This document shows positions 1-7,187 of a DNA stretch of 16,483 nucleotides, piece by piece. Under the pieces are notes generated by a model. That model was not told the DNA's origin, searched no databases, and worked only from the letters and a program-made list of their open reading frames with translations. This DNA comes from an uncultured Acidobacteriota bacterium (GTDB taxonomy: Bacteria; Acidobacteriota; JAAYUB01): the NCBI GenBank assembly GCA_937925645.1, contig CALAMB010000338.1, positions 1 to 16,483 on the forward strand. The letters are read 5' to 3'. The translations under genes were made by a program, and so were the position numbers. The first letter of the stretch is position 1. The number at the start of each line of letters is the position of its first letter.

Positions 1-12
1 TTCTTCATCTGC

Positions 13-52
13 CGATTCACCGATTCACCGATTCACCGATTCACCCATTCAC
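13..52. repeat. 8-bp tandem repeat array overlapping the E2 stop codon
   Basis: Five consecutive 8-bp units are visible: CGATTCAC four times (13-44), then CCATTCAC (45-52). The minus-strand stop codon of the E2 gene (33-35) and its last codons lie inside this array, so the array forms the 3' end of the coding sequence. The same unit, in the same orientation, recurs at 7070-7101 in the intergenic mosaic upstream of mntP. This points to a dispersed repeat family rather than a local slippage product. Confidence 0.85.
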
Positions 53-1364
53 CCAACAACATTCCCACCGGCTCCTGCAGCGACGCCATGACGTCGCCCA
101 GGAACCGCGTGGTGGCGCCGCCGTCCACGATCCGGTGGTCCACCGACAGCGACAGCGGCATGACGCGGCCCACGGCGAGCTGGCCGTCGCGGACCACCGG
201 CCGCTCCACGATGCGGCCGATGCCGAGGATGGCCGCCTGCGGGTAGTTGATCACCGGCACGCCGAACAGCCCGCCGATGGCGCCGTAGTTGGTCACGGTG
301 AAGGTGCCGTCCTTGAAATCGTCCAGGGTCAGCTTGCGCTCGCGAGCGCGGGCGGCGAACTCCTGGATCCGCGCCGCCAGCTCCACGATGGTGAGCCGGT
401 CGGCGTGCCGGATCACCGGCACCACCAGGCCGTCGTCGGTGTCCACGGCGATGCCGATGTTCACGTCGAGCTTGTAGATCATCCGGTTGTTCTCGAGATC
501 GAGCTGGGAGTTGAGACTCCGGTGGCGCTTCAACGCGCCGGCCACGGCCTTGAGCACGAACGGCAGGTAGGTCAGGTTCACCCCCAGGGCCTGGAGGCGG
601 TCCTTCTGGTTCCGGCGCAGCGCCACGAGCTCGGAGACCTCCACCTCGTCGATCACGGTCATGTGCGCGGCGGTCCCCTTGGACACGGCCATGTTGCGGG
701 CGATGGCTTTCCGGATCATGGAGAGCGGCTCGTACTCCACGCGCAACACGTCCGGCGCCTGGGCGGCCGCCGCGGCGGCGCCCGCCGCGGGCGCGGGGAC
801 GGTGGTGCGCTGCGCGTCGAGGTGGGCCTGGATGTCGGACTTCATCACCCGGCCGCCGGGGCCGGTGCCCGCCACCTGGTCGATGTCGACGCCGAGCTCC
901 CGCGCCATGGCCCGCGACACCGGCGTGGCCAGAGCCTTGCGGCGCGGCGCGGCCTCCGGCGCGGCGGGCGCGGCGGGGAGCCCCTCGCTGCCGGCGGGGA
1001 GCACGGCGGCGTCGCCGGCCACTTCGATGGTGCCCACCACGCCGAAGCCCACCTCGTCCACCGGCTCCTGGGTCCTGGGCTTCGGCTTTTCGGCGGCGAT
1101 GGCCTGGGCCTCGGCGCCGGTGACGCCCTCGATCTCGAGTTCGATCAGCGCGTCGCCCACGTTGATGATCTCGCCCACGGCGCCGAAGCGGTCCACCACG
1201 GCGCCGTCGCGCGGAGCGGGGATGTCGGCCACCACCTTGTCGGTCTCCACCTGGACCACCGGGTCGCCCATGGCCACCCGCTGGCCCTTCTCGACGTGCC
1301 ACTTCAGGATCTTGCCCTCGTGGACGCCCTCGCCGATGTCGGGGAACTTGAAGATGTAACGCAT
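33..1364 (-). CDS. 2-oxoacid dehydrogenase E2, dihydrolipoamide acyltransferase
   Basis: This is the E2 core enzyme of a pyruvate or branched-chain 2-oxoacid dehydrogenase complex. It takes the acyl group from E1 on a swinging lipoyl arm and passes it to CoA in the cytoplasm. The 443 residues show an N-terminal lipoyl domain (about 1-78) with the lipoylated Lys43 in ETDK, a peripheral-subunit-binding domain (about 143-180) and an Ala/Pro-rich linker (about 184-205). A catalytic acyltransferase domain follows (about 206-435) with the active-site motif DHRIVDGG (His410, Asp414). The start has a good GGAGGA ribosome site and lies 30 bp after the E1-beta stop, so it is the third gene of the operon. 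Oddly, the last residues (EWVNR) and the stop are encoded by an 8-bp tandem repeat. The substrate cannot be settled from sequence: pdhC and bkdB-type naming are both possible. Confidence 0.96.
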   Translation of the reverse strand: MRYIFKFPDIGEGVHEGKILKWHVEKGQRVAMGDPVVQVETDKVVADIPAPRDGAVVDRFGAVGEIINVGDALIELEIEGVTGAEAQAIAAEKPKPRTQEPVDEVGFGVVGTIEVAGDAAVLPAGSEGLPAAPAAPEAAPRRKALATPVSRAMARELGVDIDQVAGTGPGGRVMKSDIQAHLDAQRTTVPAPAAGAAAAAAQAPDVLRVEYEPLSMIRKAIARNMAVSKGTAAHMTVIDEVEVSELVALRRNQKDRLQALGVNLTYLPFVLKAVAGALKRHRSLNSQLDLENNRMIYKLDVNIGIAVDTDDGLVVPVIRHADRLTIVELAARIQEFAARARERKLTLDDFKDGTFTVTNYGAIGGLFGVPVINYPQAAILGIGRIVERPVVRDGQLAVGRVMPLSLSVDHRIVDGGATTRFLGDVMASLQEPVGMLLGEWVNR

Positions 1365-1394
1365 GACGCTGTCCTCCAGGTGCCGGGTGGCGGC

Positions 1395-2378
1395 TCAGTA
1401 ATCGACCACTTTTTTGAGCTCGTAATGGATCCGCTCGGGGGAGTGGAAGTAGAAGTGCTCGCCCCGGGCGTACGGCGGCGCCGTGTCGAAGCCGGCCAGC
1501 CGGGCCGGGGGCGCGGCCAGATTGAGGAACGCCTCCTCGTTGACGATGGTGACGAGTTCGGCGGCCACGCCGCAGGTGGCGGGCCCCTCGGTCACGGCGA
1601 GGAAGCGGCCGGTCTTGCGCACGGAGGCGGCGATGGTGGCGCGGTCGACGGGGTAGATGGTGCGCAGGTCGATCAGCTCCGCCGAGATCCCGTCCTTTTT
1701 GGCCAGGGCCAGCGCCTTCTGCGTCTCGCGCACGTTGGCGCCGTAGGTGACCACCGTGATGTCGGTCCCCTCAGCGAGCACCTTGGCCTTGCCGATGGGC
1801 AGGGTGTACTTCTGGAGCGGCACCTCCTGCTTCACGGCGCGGTAGATGCGCTTCGGCTCCATGAAGATGACCGGGTCGTCCGACTCGATGGCGGCGATGA
1901 GCAGGCCCTTGGCGTCGTACGGCGTCGAGGGGATGACCACCTTGAGCCCCGGCGTGTGCGCCAGCAGCGCCTCCGGGCTTTCGGAGTGCTGCTCCAGCGC
2001 GCGGATGTTGCCGCCGTACGGGAACCGGACCACCAGGCGCATGGGATACTTGCCGCGGGTGCGGTTGCGCATGCGGGCCACGTGGCACACGAGTTGGTTG
2101 AAGGCGGGATAGAGGAAGCCGCAGAACTGGATCTCGACCACAGGGCGGAGTCCCGCGGCGGCCATGCCCACGGCCGTGCCCATGATCCCCGACTCGGCCA
2201 GGGGGCTGTCGAAGACGCGGGCCTCGCCGTGCCGGGCCTGCAGCCCCTCGGTGGCGCGGAAGACGCCGCCCTCGAGGCCCACGTCCTCGCCGTAGACGAC
2301 GATCGCCGGGTCTTCGGCCAGCTTGAGGTCCAGGGCGTGGTTGACCGCCTGGACGAGGGTCATGACCTGGGTGCTCAT
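1395..2378 (-). CDS. 2-oxoacid dehydrogenase E1 component, beta subunit
   Basis: This is the beta subunit of the thiamine-diphosphate E1 enzyme, which with E1-alpha decarboxylates a 2-oxoacid and reductively acylates the lipoyl group of E2. The 327 residues run from a transketolase-like pyrimidine-binding domain (VVYGEDVGLEGGVF near the N terminus, then DSPLAESGIMG) to the C-terminal transketolase domain (TYGANV, IDLRTIYPVD, TEGP). The stretch KVVIPSTPYDAKGLL is shared with Gram-positive-type PdhB and BkdAB proteins. The start at 2378 overlaps the E1-alpha stop in an ATGA arrangement, indicating translational coupling. The reading frame stays open further upstream, but that extension is low-complexity and lies within E1-alpha. 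Pyruvate versus branched-chain specificity is unresolved. Confidence 0.96.
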   Translation of the reverse strand: MSTQVMTLVQAVNHALDLKLAEDPAIVVYGEDVGLEGGVFRATEGLQARHGEARVFDSPLAESGIMGTAVGMAAAGLRPVVEIQFCGFLYPAFNQLVCHVARMRNRTRGKYPMRLVVRFPYGGNIRALEQHSESPEALLAHTPGLKVVIPSTPYDAKGLLIAAIESDDPVIFMEPKRIYRAVKQEVPLQKYTLPIGKAKVLAEGTDITVVTYGANVRETQKALALAKKDGISAELIDLRTIYPVDRATIAASVRKTGRFLAVTEGPATCGVAAELVTIVNEEAFLNLAAPPARLAGFDTAPPYARGEHFYFHSPERIHYELKKVVDY

Positions 2379-3472
2379 CGGTGCGACTCCTTCCAGTTCT
2401 CGAACTTCTGGTACGCGACCATCTGGTGCTTGAGGTCGTCGGGCATCTCGGCGTAGTGGTGCACGAAGACGTCCTCGAGGGGGTACGGCTCGTTCTCCTG
2501 GGCGAGGAACTGGGCGTCGATGTCCTTGCGGAACTGGGCGACAAGCGCCTCCTCGTCCTCGGCCCGCCACAGGCCCCGGTCGGCCAGGTGCGCCCGCAGC
2601 CGCTTCACCGGCTCGCGTTCGGCCCAGAGGGCCTCCTCCTCGGCGGAGCGGTAGCGGCCGGGGTCATCCGAGGTGGTGTGGGCGCCCAGGCGGTAGGTCA
2701 CCGCCTCGAGGAGCACCGGGCCGTTCCCGCCGCGGGCGTGCTCGGCCGCGGCGGCGGCCGCGGCGTAGACGGCGAAGAAGTCGTTGCCGTCCACCTGGAT
2801 GCCGGCGATGCCGTAGCCCAGCGCCTTGACGGCGATGGATGGCGCCGCGGTCTGCTTCGACAGGTGGCAGGAGATGGCGTACTGGTTGTTCTGGCACACG
2901 AACACCACCGGCGCCCGCCAGACCCCGGCGAAGTTGAGCGCCTCGTGGAAGTCGCCCTGCGAGGTGCCGCCCTCGCCGAAGAAGGTGAACGCGGCGCCGG
3001 GCTTCCCCTGGTACTTGAGGGCGTAGCCGATGCCGGCGGCGTGCAGGAGCTGCGAGGCGATGGGCACCGCCCACGGCAGCATGTTTTTGGCCTCGGGCAG
3101 GTGGCAGCCCCGCTCGTGGCCGCCGAAGTAGAGGAAGATGTCCTTCATCCGGGCGCCCTTGGCCAGCCAGGCCCCCAGCTCGCGGTAGGCGGGCGCCAGC
3201 CAGTCCTCGTCGCGCATCACCATGCCCACGGCGACGCTGATGGCCTCCTGGCCGTAGTTGGGCGGATAGGTGTACATGCGGCCCTGGCGCTGGTACGACA
3301 CGGCCATGGCGTCGGCGGTGCGGACGTAGAGCATCCGCCGCAGCGCCTCGACGGCCTGCTCGTCCGCCAGCGCCGGCATCCACTCGGGGTGGATGACCCG
3401 GCCCTCGTCGTCCATGATCTGCAGCCGCCCGCCGGCGGCGGGACTGAACGCCTCGAACAGTGGGTGGGACAT
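2375..3472 (-). CDS. 2-oxoacid dehydrogenase E1 component, alpha subunit
   Basis: This is the alpha subunit of E1, carrying the thiamine-diphosphate/Mg-binding motif. The 365 residues contain FGEGGTSQGDF (166-176) followed at the usual spacing by CQNNQYAIS (Asn195-Asn196), the classic GDG-X(25-30)-NN signature with Glu replacing the Asp. GEG is also found in branched-chain E1-alpha proteins, so it is not a defect. YRLGAHTTSDDPGRYR near residue 280 is the phosphorylation-loop region of the family. The start at 3472 is preceded by AGGGAG at a proper distance. The open frame continues far upstream, but through the promoter region and antisense to mutY, so it is not coding. It is the first gene of the E1-alpha/E1-beta/E2 operon, divergent from mutY. 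Confidence 0.96.
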   Translation of the reverse strand: MSHPLFEAFSPAAGGRLQIMDDEGRVIHPEWMPALADEQAVEALRRMLYVRTADAMAVSYQRQGRMYTYPPNYGQEAISVAVGMVMRDEDWLAPAYRELGAWLAKGARMKDIFLYFGGHERGCHLPEAKNMLPWAVPIASQLLHAAGIGYALKYQGKPGAAFTFFGEGGTSQGDFHEALNFAGVWRAPVVFVCQNNQYAISCHLSKQTAAPSIAVKALGYGIAGIQVDGNDFFAVYAAAAAAAEHARGGNGPVLLEAVTYRLGAHTTSDDPGRYRSAEEEALWAEREPVKRLRAHLADRGLWRAEDEEALVAQFRKDIDAQFLAQENEPYPLEDVFVHHYAEMPDDLKHQMVAYQKFENWKESHR

Positions 3473-3549
3473 GCGACACTCCCTGCGCGGTTTTGATTTC
3501 CGAAGCAGCGCCTCCGCGGCGGGAGGCGGCCGGCAGCCGGATTCCATTA

Positions 3550-3555
3550 ATAATA
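3550..3555 (-). promoter_or_regulatory. possible -10 box of the dehydrogenase operon
   Basis: On the minus strand the AT-rich island reads TATTAT (five of six matches to TATAAT), which would give a leader of about 70 nt before the E1-alpha start. No good -35 element is visible at the expected spacing, so an activator-dependent promoter, or none, is possible. Confidence 0.3.
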
Positions 3556-3618
3556 ATCGTTCGCTGAACCGCCGCCCCGGCCGGCGCGACCCCACGCCGC
3601 GGCCGCCGGACGGACTCC

Positions 3619-3654
3619 GGGTGAGATGCCGCCGGCCGGCGGGGCGATTCACCC
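3619..3654. promoter_or_regulatory. nested palindrome in the divergent promoter region
   Basis: The perfect inner palindrome CCGCCGGCCGGCGG (3629-3642) is flanked by an outer 6-bp inverted pair, GGGTGA (3619-3624) and TCACCC (3649-3654). It could be an operator for a dimeric regulator or a cruciform. The inner 14 bases recur exactly at 7931-7944, in the terminator region of mntP. In DNA this GC-rich, chance palindromes are not rare. Confidence 0.35.
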
Positions 3655-3692
3655 CCGCGGGAGAAGATTGCCGTCCCGATTCGCCAAACTGT

Positions 3693-3723
3693 TTGACACG
3701 GCGACCGGGTCCGGGTGTATCCT
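3693..3723 (+). promoter_or_regulatory. sigma70-like promoter of mutY
   Basis: A perfect -35 box TTGACA (3693-3698) is followed by candidate -10 sequences TGTATC (17-bp spacer) or TATCCT (3718-3723, 19-bp spacer). Transcription would begin near 3730, leaving a short leader with AGGGAG just before the mutY ATG. Confidence 0.5.
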
Positions 3724-3763
3724 CGGCGACTGGCCGCCGGCGCCGCCGGCAGGGAGAGTGCAC

Positions 3764-4852
3764 ATGAACGCGGACGACATCCAGGCCCTGCTCGAGTGGT
3801 ACCGCGCCACGCGGCGCGAACTGCCGTGGCGCCGCACCCGGAACATCTACCGGATCTGGGTCTCGGAGGTCATGCTCCAGCAGACCCAGGTGGCCACGGC
3901 CACGCCCTACTACCGGCGGTTCCTGGCGCGCTTCCCCACGGTGGCGGCGCTCGCGGCGGCGCCGCTGGACGACGTGCTCAAGGCGTGGGAGGGGCTCGGG
4001 TACTACGGCCGCGCCCGCAACCTGCACGCGGCCGCGCGGCAGGTCGTGACGGCGCACGGCGGCCGCGTCCCGCGCACGCCCGCGGCATTCCGCCGCCTGC
4101 CCGGCGTGGGCGACTACATCGCCGCCGCGGTGCTCAGCATCGCCGCCGGGGAGCCGCTGCCGGTGGTGGACGGCAACGTGCTGCGGGTGTGGGCCCGCTG
4201 GCGCCGCCTCCGCGAGGACGTCCGGACGGCCCGCGCCCGGAACCGGATCCGCCGCGAGCTGGCCGCCGTGATCCCGCCGGCGGCGCCCGGCGACTTCAAC
4301 CAGGCGCTCATGGAGCTGGGCGCCCGGGTGTGCGTGCCGCGCGCGCCGCGGTGCGCGGTGTGTCCGCTGGCCGCCCGGTGCGAGGCCCGGCGGGCGGGTG
4401 TGGCCGCGGCGCTGCCCGTGCGCGCGGCCCGGCGGGCGGCGCCGCTCCGGCGCGTCGTGGTGGCGGTGATCGTCCGGCGGGGACGGATGTTCATCCAGCA
4501 GCGCCCCGCCGACGGCTTCCTCGGCGGCCTCTGGGAGTTCCCCGGCGGCAAGATCGAGCCGGGCGAGACGCCCGAGGCGGCGCTGGCGCGCGAGTGCCGC
4601 GAGGAGATCGGCGTGGCGCCGGCGGCGGTCGCGCCGCTGGCGGAGGTGCGGCACGCGTACAGCCACTTTCGGGCGCACCTGCACGTGTTCGCCTGCCGGC
4701 TGGAGCGCGGCGCCAAGCCCCGCCCGGCGGGGCCCGGCCGCTGGGTCACGGCGGCGGAACTGGACGACTACGCCTTCCCCGGGGCGAACCGGAAGTTCTT
4801 CCCGCGGCTGCGGGAGTGGCTCCGGTCTGAATCCCGCCCCGGGGGTGGATGA
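3764..4852 (+). CDS. mutY: A/G-specific adenine DNA glycosylase MutY with intact C-terminal Nudix box
   Basis: MutY removes adenine mispaired with 8-oxoguanine, the last guard of the GO repair system. The 362 residues show catalytic Glu35 in EVMLQQTQV, the helix-hairpin-helix LPGVGDYIAAA (112-122) and catalytic Asp136 in VVDGNVLRV. A [4Fe-4S] loop follows with Cys190, 197, 200 and 206 in exact C-X6-C-X2-C-X5-C spacing. The C-terminal domain (about 229-355) has the YSH loop (299-301) used to read 8-oxoguanine. It also has a complete MutT-type Nudix box at 262-284 (G-X5-E-X7-RE-C-X-EE-X-GV), which most MutY C-terminal domains have lost. The start at 3764 follows AGGGAG; the longer upstream frame would include the promoter. 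It is probably the first gene of a unit with the acetyltransferase and cysK. Confidence 0.96.
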   Translation: MNADDIQALLEWYRATRRELPWRRTRNIYRIWVSEVMLQQTQVATATPYYRRFLARFPTVAALAAAPLDDVLKAWEGLGYYGRARNLHAAARQVVTAHGGRVPRTPAAFRRLPGVGDYIAAAVLSIAAGEPLPVVDGNVLRVWARWRRLREDVRTARARNRIRRELAAVIPPAAPGDFNQALMELGARVCVPRAPRCAVCPLAARCEARRAGVAAALPVRAARRAAPLRRVVVAVIVRRGRMFIQQRPADGFLGGLWEFPGGKIEPGETPEAALARECREEIGVAPAAVAPLAEVRHAYSHFRAHLHVFACRLERGAKPRPAGPGRWVTAAELDDYAFPGANRKFFPRLREWLRSESRPGGG

Positions 4853-4866
4853 ATCTGAGAGTATAC

Positions 4867-4892
4867 CGCCGCCTGCGGGGCGGCGCGGTTTT
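4867..4892 (+). terminator. terminator-like hairpin after mutY
   Basis: A 7-bp GC-only stem, CGCCGCC (4867-4873) and GGCGGCG (4879-4885), encloses a 5-nt loop and is followed three bases later by TTTT. The T-tract is short, so it may only attenuate. If it acts, it lies inside the longer reading of the acetyltransferase gene and favours the downstream start at 4903. Confidence 0.4.
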
Positions 4893-4902
4893 GGGGGTGG
4901 CC

Positions 4903-5853
4903 ATGATTGAAGAACGATCGTTAGCGGTGCCGGAGACGGACGCTCCGGCCGACCTCAACGCGGTGGTCGAGGCGCTGTGCCGGCCCGAATCGTATGCGCC
5001 GCTGCTCCACGAGAGCGCCTACCACGTGCCCATGCCGTCTCTGGACGCCCTGGCCGAGCTGATGGCCTGCCTGCGCGCGGCGCTGTTCCCCGGCTATTTC
5101 GGCCACACCGACATCCATCCGGAGAACATGCCCTTCTACATGGGCACGCTGCTGGACCGGGCCCAATCCATCCTGGCCGAGCAGGTGAAGCGGGGCCTCT
5201 GCTTCACCTGCGTCGGGCTCACCCGCCGGCAGTGCGTCGCCTGCGAGCGCCGCTCCGCCGAGGTGGCCGCCGCGTTGCTCGGCGCGCTGCCGGAACTGCG
5301 CCGGTTGCTGGCTTCCGACGTCGCCGCGGCCTTCGACGGCGACCCCGCGGCGCTGAGCACCGGCGAGGTCATCTGCTGCTACCCGAGCATTCACGCGGTG
5401 ACCAACTACCGGGTGGCCCACACGCTGCACCGCCTCGGCGTGCCGCTCATCCCGCGGATCCTCACCGAGCGCGCCCACTCCGACACCGGCATCGACATCC
5501 ACCCGGGCGCCGAGATCGGCGAGCGCTTCTTCATCGACCACGGCACCGGCGTGGTCATCGGCGAGACGTGCGTCATCGGGCGGGGCGTCCGCCTGTACCA
5601 GGGGGTGACCCTGGGCGCCAAGAGCTTCCCGCTGGACGCGGACGGCAAGCCCATCAAAGGCGTCCCGCGCCACCCCATCGTCGAGGACGACGTGATCATC
5701 TACTCCGGCGCCACGGTGCTGGGGCGGATCACCATCGGCCGCGGCTCGGTGATCGGCGGCAACGTCTGGCTCACCCACAGCGTCCCGCCCCGCAGCCGCG
5801 TCCAGCAGGGCCGGCTGCAGGAGTCCAGCTACGAAAACGGCGGCGGCATCTGA
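4903..5853 (+). CDS. cysE: serine O-acetyltransferase (EpsC/CysE type)
   Basis: It acetylates L-serine with acetyl-CoA to O-acetylserine, the first committed step of cysteine synthesis. The 316 residues have a helical N-terminal domain and a left-handed beta-helix with hexapeptide repeats. The diagnostic core [20 protein letters not shown] carries the catalytic histidine, followed by GVVIGET and [12 protein letters not shown]. It ends in NGGGI: the terminal isoleucine matches the CysE tail that inserts into the CysK active site. An unusual [15 protein letters not shown] tetracysteine motif (100-114) sits in the N-terminal domain. I chose ATG 4903, preceded by GGGGGTGG. An in-frame ATG at 4849 overlapping the mutY stop would add 18 residues, but it runs through a terminator-like hairpin. 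cysK follows after 26 bp. Confidence 0.93.
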   Translation: MIEERSLAVPETDAPADLNAVVEALCRPESYAPLLHESAYHVPMPSLDALAELMACLRAALFPGYFGHTDIHPENMPFYMGTLLDRAQSILAEQVKRGLCFTCVGLTRRQCVACERRSAEVAAALLGALPELRRLLASDVAAAFDGDPAALSTGEVICCYPSIHAVTNYRVAHTLHRLGVPLIPRILTERAHSDTGIDIHPGAEIGERFFIDHGTGVVIGETCVIGRGVRLYQGVTLGAKSFPLDADGKPIKGVPRHPIVEDDVIIYSGATVLGRITIGRGSVIGGNVWLTHSVPPRSRVQQGRLQESSYENGGGI

Positions 5854-5879
5854 CCCGTCGCGCGAGGAGGACACACACC

Positions 5880-6830
5880 ATGACGATCGAATCCACGCGG
5901 CGGCACCGGCCCGCCATCGCCGGCAGCATGCTGGAGCTGGTGGGCAACACGCCGCTGGTGCGCCTGCCCAAGCTCTCGGCCGGGCTGCCCGGCGAGGTGG
6001 TGGCCAAGCTGGAGTTTTTCAACCCGTGCGCCAGCGTCAAGGACCGCCTCGGCCTGGCCCTCATCGAGGCGGCCGAGGCCGAGGGGCGGCTCCGGCCCGG
6101 GATGACCGTCGTCGAGCCCACCAGCGGCAACACCGGGATCGGCCTGGCGTTCGTCGCCGCGGTGAAGGGCTACCGGGTGATCCTCACCATGCCCGAGACC
6201 ATGAGCGTGGAGCGCCGCAAGCTGCTCGCCGCCTTCGGCGCGGAGATCCGCCTCACCCCCGGCACCGCCGGCATGCGCGGGGCGGTGGAGGCGGCCGAAC
6301 GGCTCGCTGCTGAAAACGCGGATTTCTACATGCCCCAGCAGTTCACGAATCCCGCCAACGCGGCGATCCACCGCCGGACCACCGCCTGGGAGATCTGGGA
6401 GGACACCGGCGGCCGGGTGGACGTCTTCGTCGCCGGCGTGGGCACGGGCGGCACCGTGACCGGCGTGGGCGAGGTGCTCAAAAAGCTGAAGCCCTCGGTC
6501 CGCATCGTGGCGGTGGAGCCGGCCGAGTCGCCGGTGCTGTCGGGCGGGCAGCCGGCGCCCCACAAGATCCAGGGGATCGGGGCCGGATTCATACCCGAGG
6601 TGCTGGACCGCGCCGTGGTGGACGAGATCGTTCCCATCAACGCCGACGAGGCCAAGGCCATGACCCTGCGCCTGGCGCGCGAGGAGGGGATCCTGGCGGG
6701 CATCTCCAGCGGGGCCATCGTGGCGGCGGCCCTGCGGATCGCGCGCCGGCCGGAGAGCGCCGGGAAGATGATCGTGGCGGTGGTCTGCGACACGGGCGAG
6801 CGCTACCTGTCGACGCCGCTGTTCGAGTGA
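5880..6830 (+). CDS. cysK: cysteine synthase (O-acetylserine sulfhydrylase)
   Basis: This PLP enzyme makes cysteine from O-acetylserine and sulfide, in the cytoplasm. The 316 residues show the PLP-binding Lys54 in SVKDR and the substrate loop [11 protein letters not shown] (80-90). The phosphate-binding [10 protein letters not shown], the GISSGA serine near the PLP ring nitrogen, and DTGERYLST near the C terminus are also present. Length and motif order match the CysK/CysM fold. GGAGG lies just upstream of the start, and the gene sits 26 bp after the serine acetyltransferase, so the two are almost certainly co-transcribed and form the cysteine synthase complex. No clear terminator follows; the gene runs directly into the repeat mosaic. 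Confidence 0.97.
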   Translation: MTIESTRRHRPAIAGSMLELVGNTPLVRLPKLSAGLPGEVVAKLEFFNPCASVKDRLGLALIEAAEAEGRLRPGMTVVEPTSGNTGIGLAFVAAVKGYRVILTMPETMSVERRKLLAAFGAEIRLTPGTAGMRGAVEAAERLAAENADFYMPQQFTNPANAAIHRRTTAWEIWEDTGGRVDVFVAGVGTGGTVTGVGEVLKKLKPSVRIVAVEPAESPVLSGGQPAPHKIQGIGAGFIPEVLDRAVVDEIVPINADEAKAMTLRLAREEGILAGISSGAIVAAALRIARRPESAGKMIVAVVCDTGERYLSTPLFE

Positions 6831-6879
6831 CGGAGTTCGGACATCGGATATCGGACTTCGGACATCGGACTTCATGTTT

Positions 6880-6918
6880 CGTGCTCGTAATTCGTAATCG
6901 TGATCGTAATCGTCATCG
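6880..6918 (+). repeat. left arm of 39-bp inverted repeat (module B)
   Basis: This arm matches the reverse complement of 7130-7168 over all 39 bases, except that one extra T sits at two different places in the two arms. The near-identity over this length, 211 bp apart, cannot be chance. Confidence 0.85.
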
Positions 6919-6919
6919 A

Positions 6920-6946
6920 GGCTCGAGGCTAGAGACTCGAGGCTCG
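6920..6946 (+). repeat. left arm of 27-bp inverted repeat (module C)
   Basis: This arm matches the reverse complement of 7188-7214 with a single mismatch in 27 bases (A versus C at the central CTCGAG/CTAGAG). It lies directly after the module B arm, separated by one base. Confidence 0.85.
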
Positions 6947-7009
6947 TTCCCGTAACGCGGATTTCGGAATTCGGAAATCGGACATCGGCACAAGCGGTTC
7001 GGGGATCGG

Positions 7010-7070
7010 GTCTCATCTCCCGTCTCCCGACACCCCTCTCCCGTCTCTCTTCTCCCGTCTCCCGTCTCCC
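7010..7070 (+). repeat. TCTCCCG pyrimidine-rich repeat tract (module D)
   Basis: About 60 bp in which this strand is almost all C and T, built from imperfect 7-bp TCTCCCG units. It is the only strongly strand-asymmetric stretch of the mosaic and could adopt unusual DNA structure, though that is inference only. Confidence 0.65.
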
Positions 7071-7101
7071 GATTCACCCATTCACCCATTCACCCATTCA
7101 C
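7070..7101. repeat. 8-bp tandem repeat, second copy of the array at the E2 gene end
   Basis: Four 8-bp units, CGATTCAC (7070-7077) then CCATTCAC three times (7078-7101), in the same orientation as the array at 13-52. It sits at the centre of the mosaic between the two inverted halves. Confidence 0.85.
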
Positions 7102-7129
7102 CTTGAATCTCGATCACGATTACGAATCA

Positions 7130-7168
7130 CGATGACGAATTACGATCACGATTACGATTACGAGCACG
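7130..7168 (-). repeat. right arm of 39-bp inverted repeat (module B')
   Basis: This is the reverse-complement partner of 6880-6918. Further diverged copies of the same unit extend to the left (7107-7129). Confidence 0.85.
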
Positions 7169-7187
7169 AGGGATCTGTGACGAGCCT

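Larger units (their letters stand above)
3473..3763. promoter_or_regulatory. divergent intergenic region between the dehydrogenase operon and mutY
   Basis: This 291-bp gap separates two divergent transcription units and holds no convincing gene. It contains an AT-rich island (3546-3557) unlike the surrounding GC-rich sequence, a perfect 14-bp palindrome CCGCCGGCCGGCGG (3629-3642), and a sigma70-like promoter facing mutY. Both transcription units must be controlled from here. Confidence 0.7.

Noticed and set aside
135..2456. Long open reading frame of 773 codons on the plus strand opposite E1-beta and E2
   Set aside because: It is antisense to two well-conserved genes, is rich in His, Gly and Val as expected for a high-GC shadow frame, and matches no family I know.
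3473..4684. N-terminal extension of E1-alpha by 404 codons
   Set aside because: The extension crosses the promoter region and is antisense to mutY. The family start and the ribosome site support 3472.
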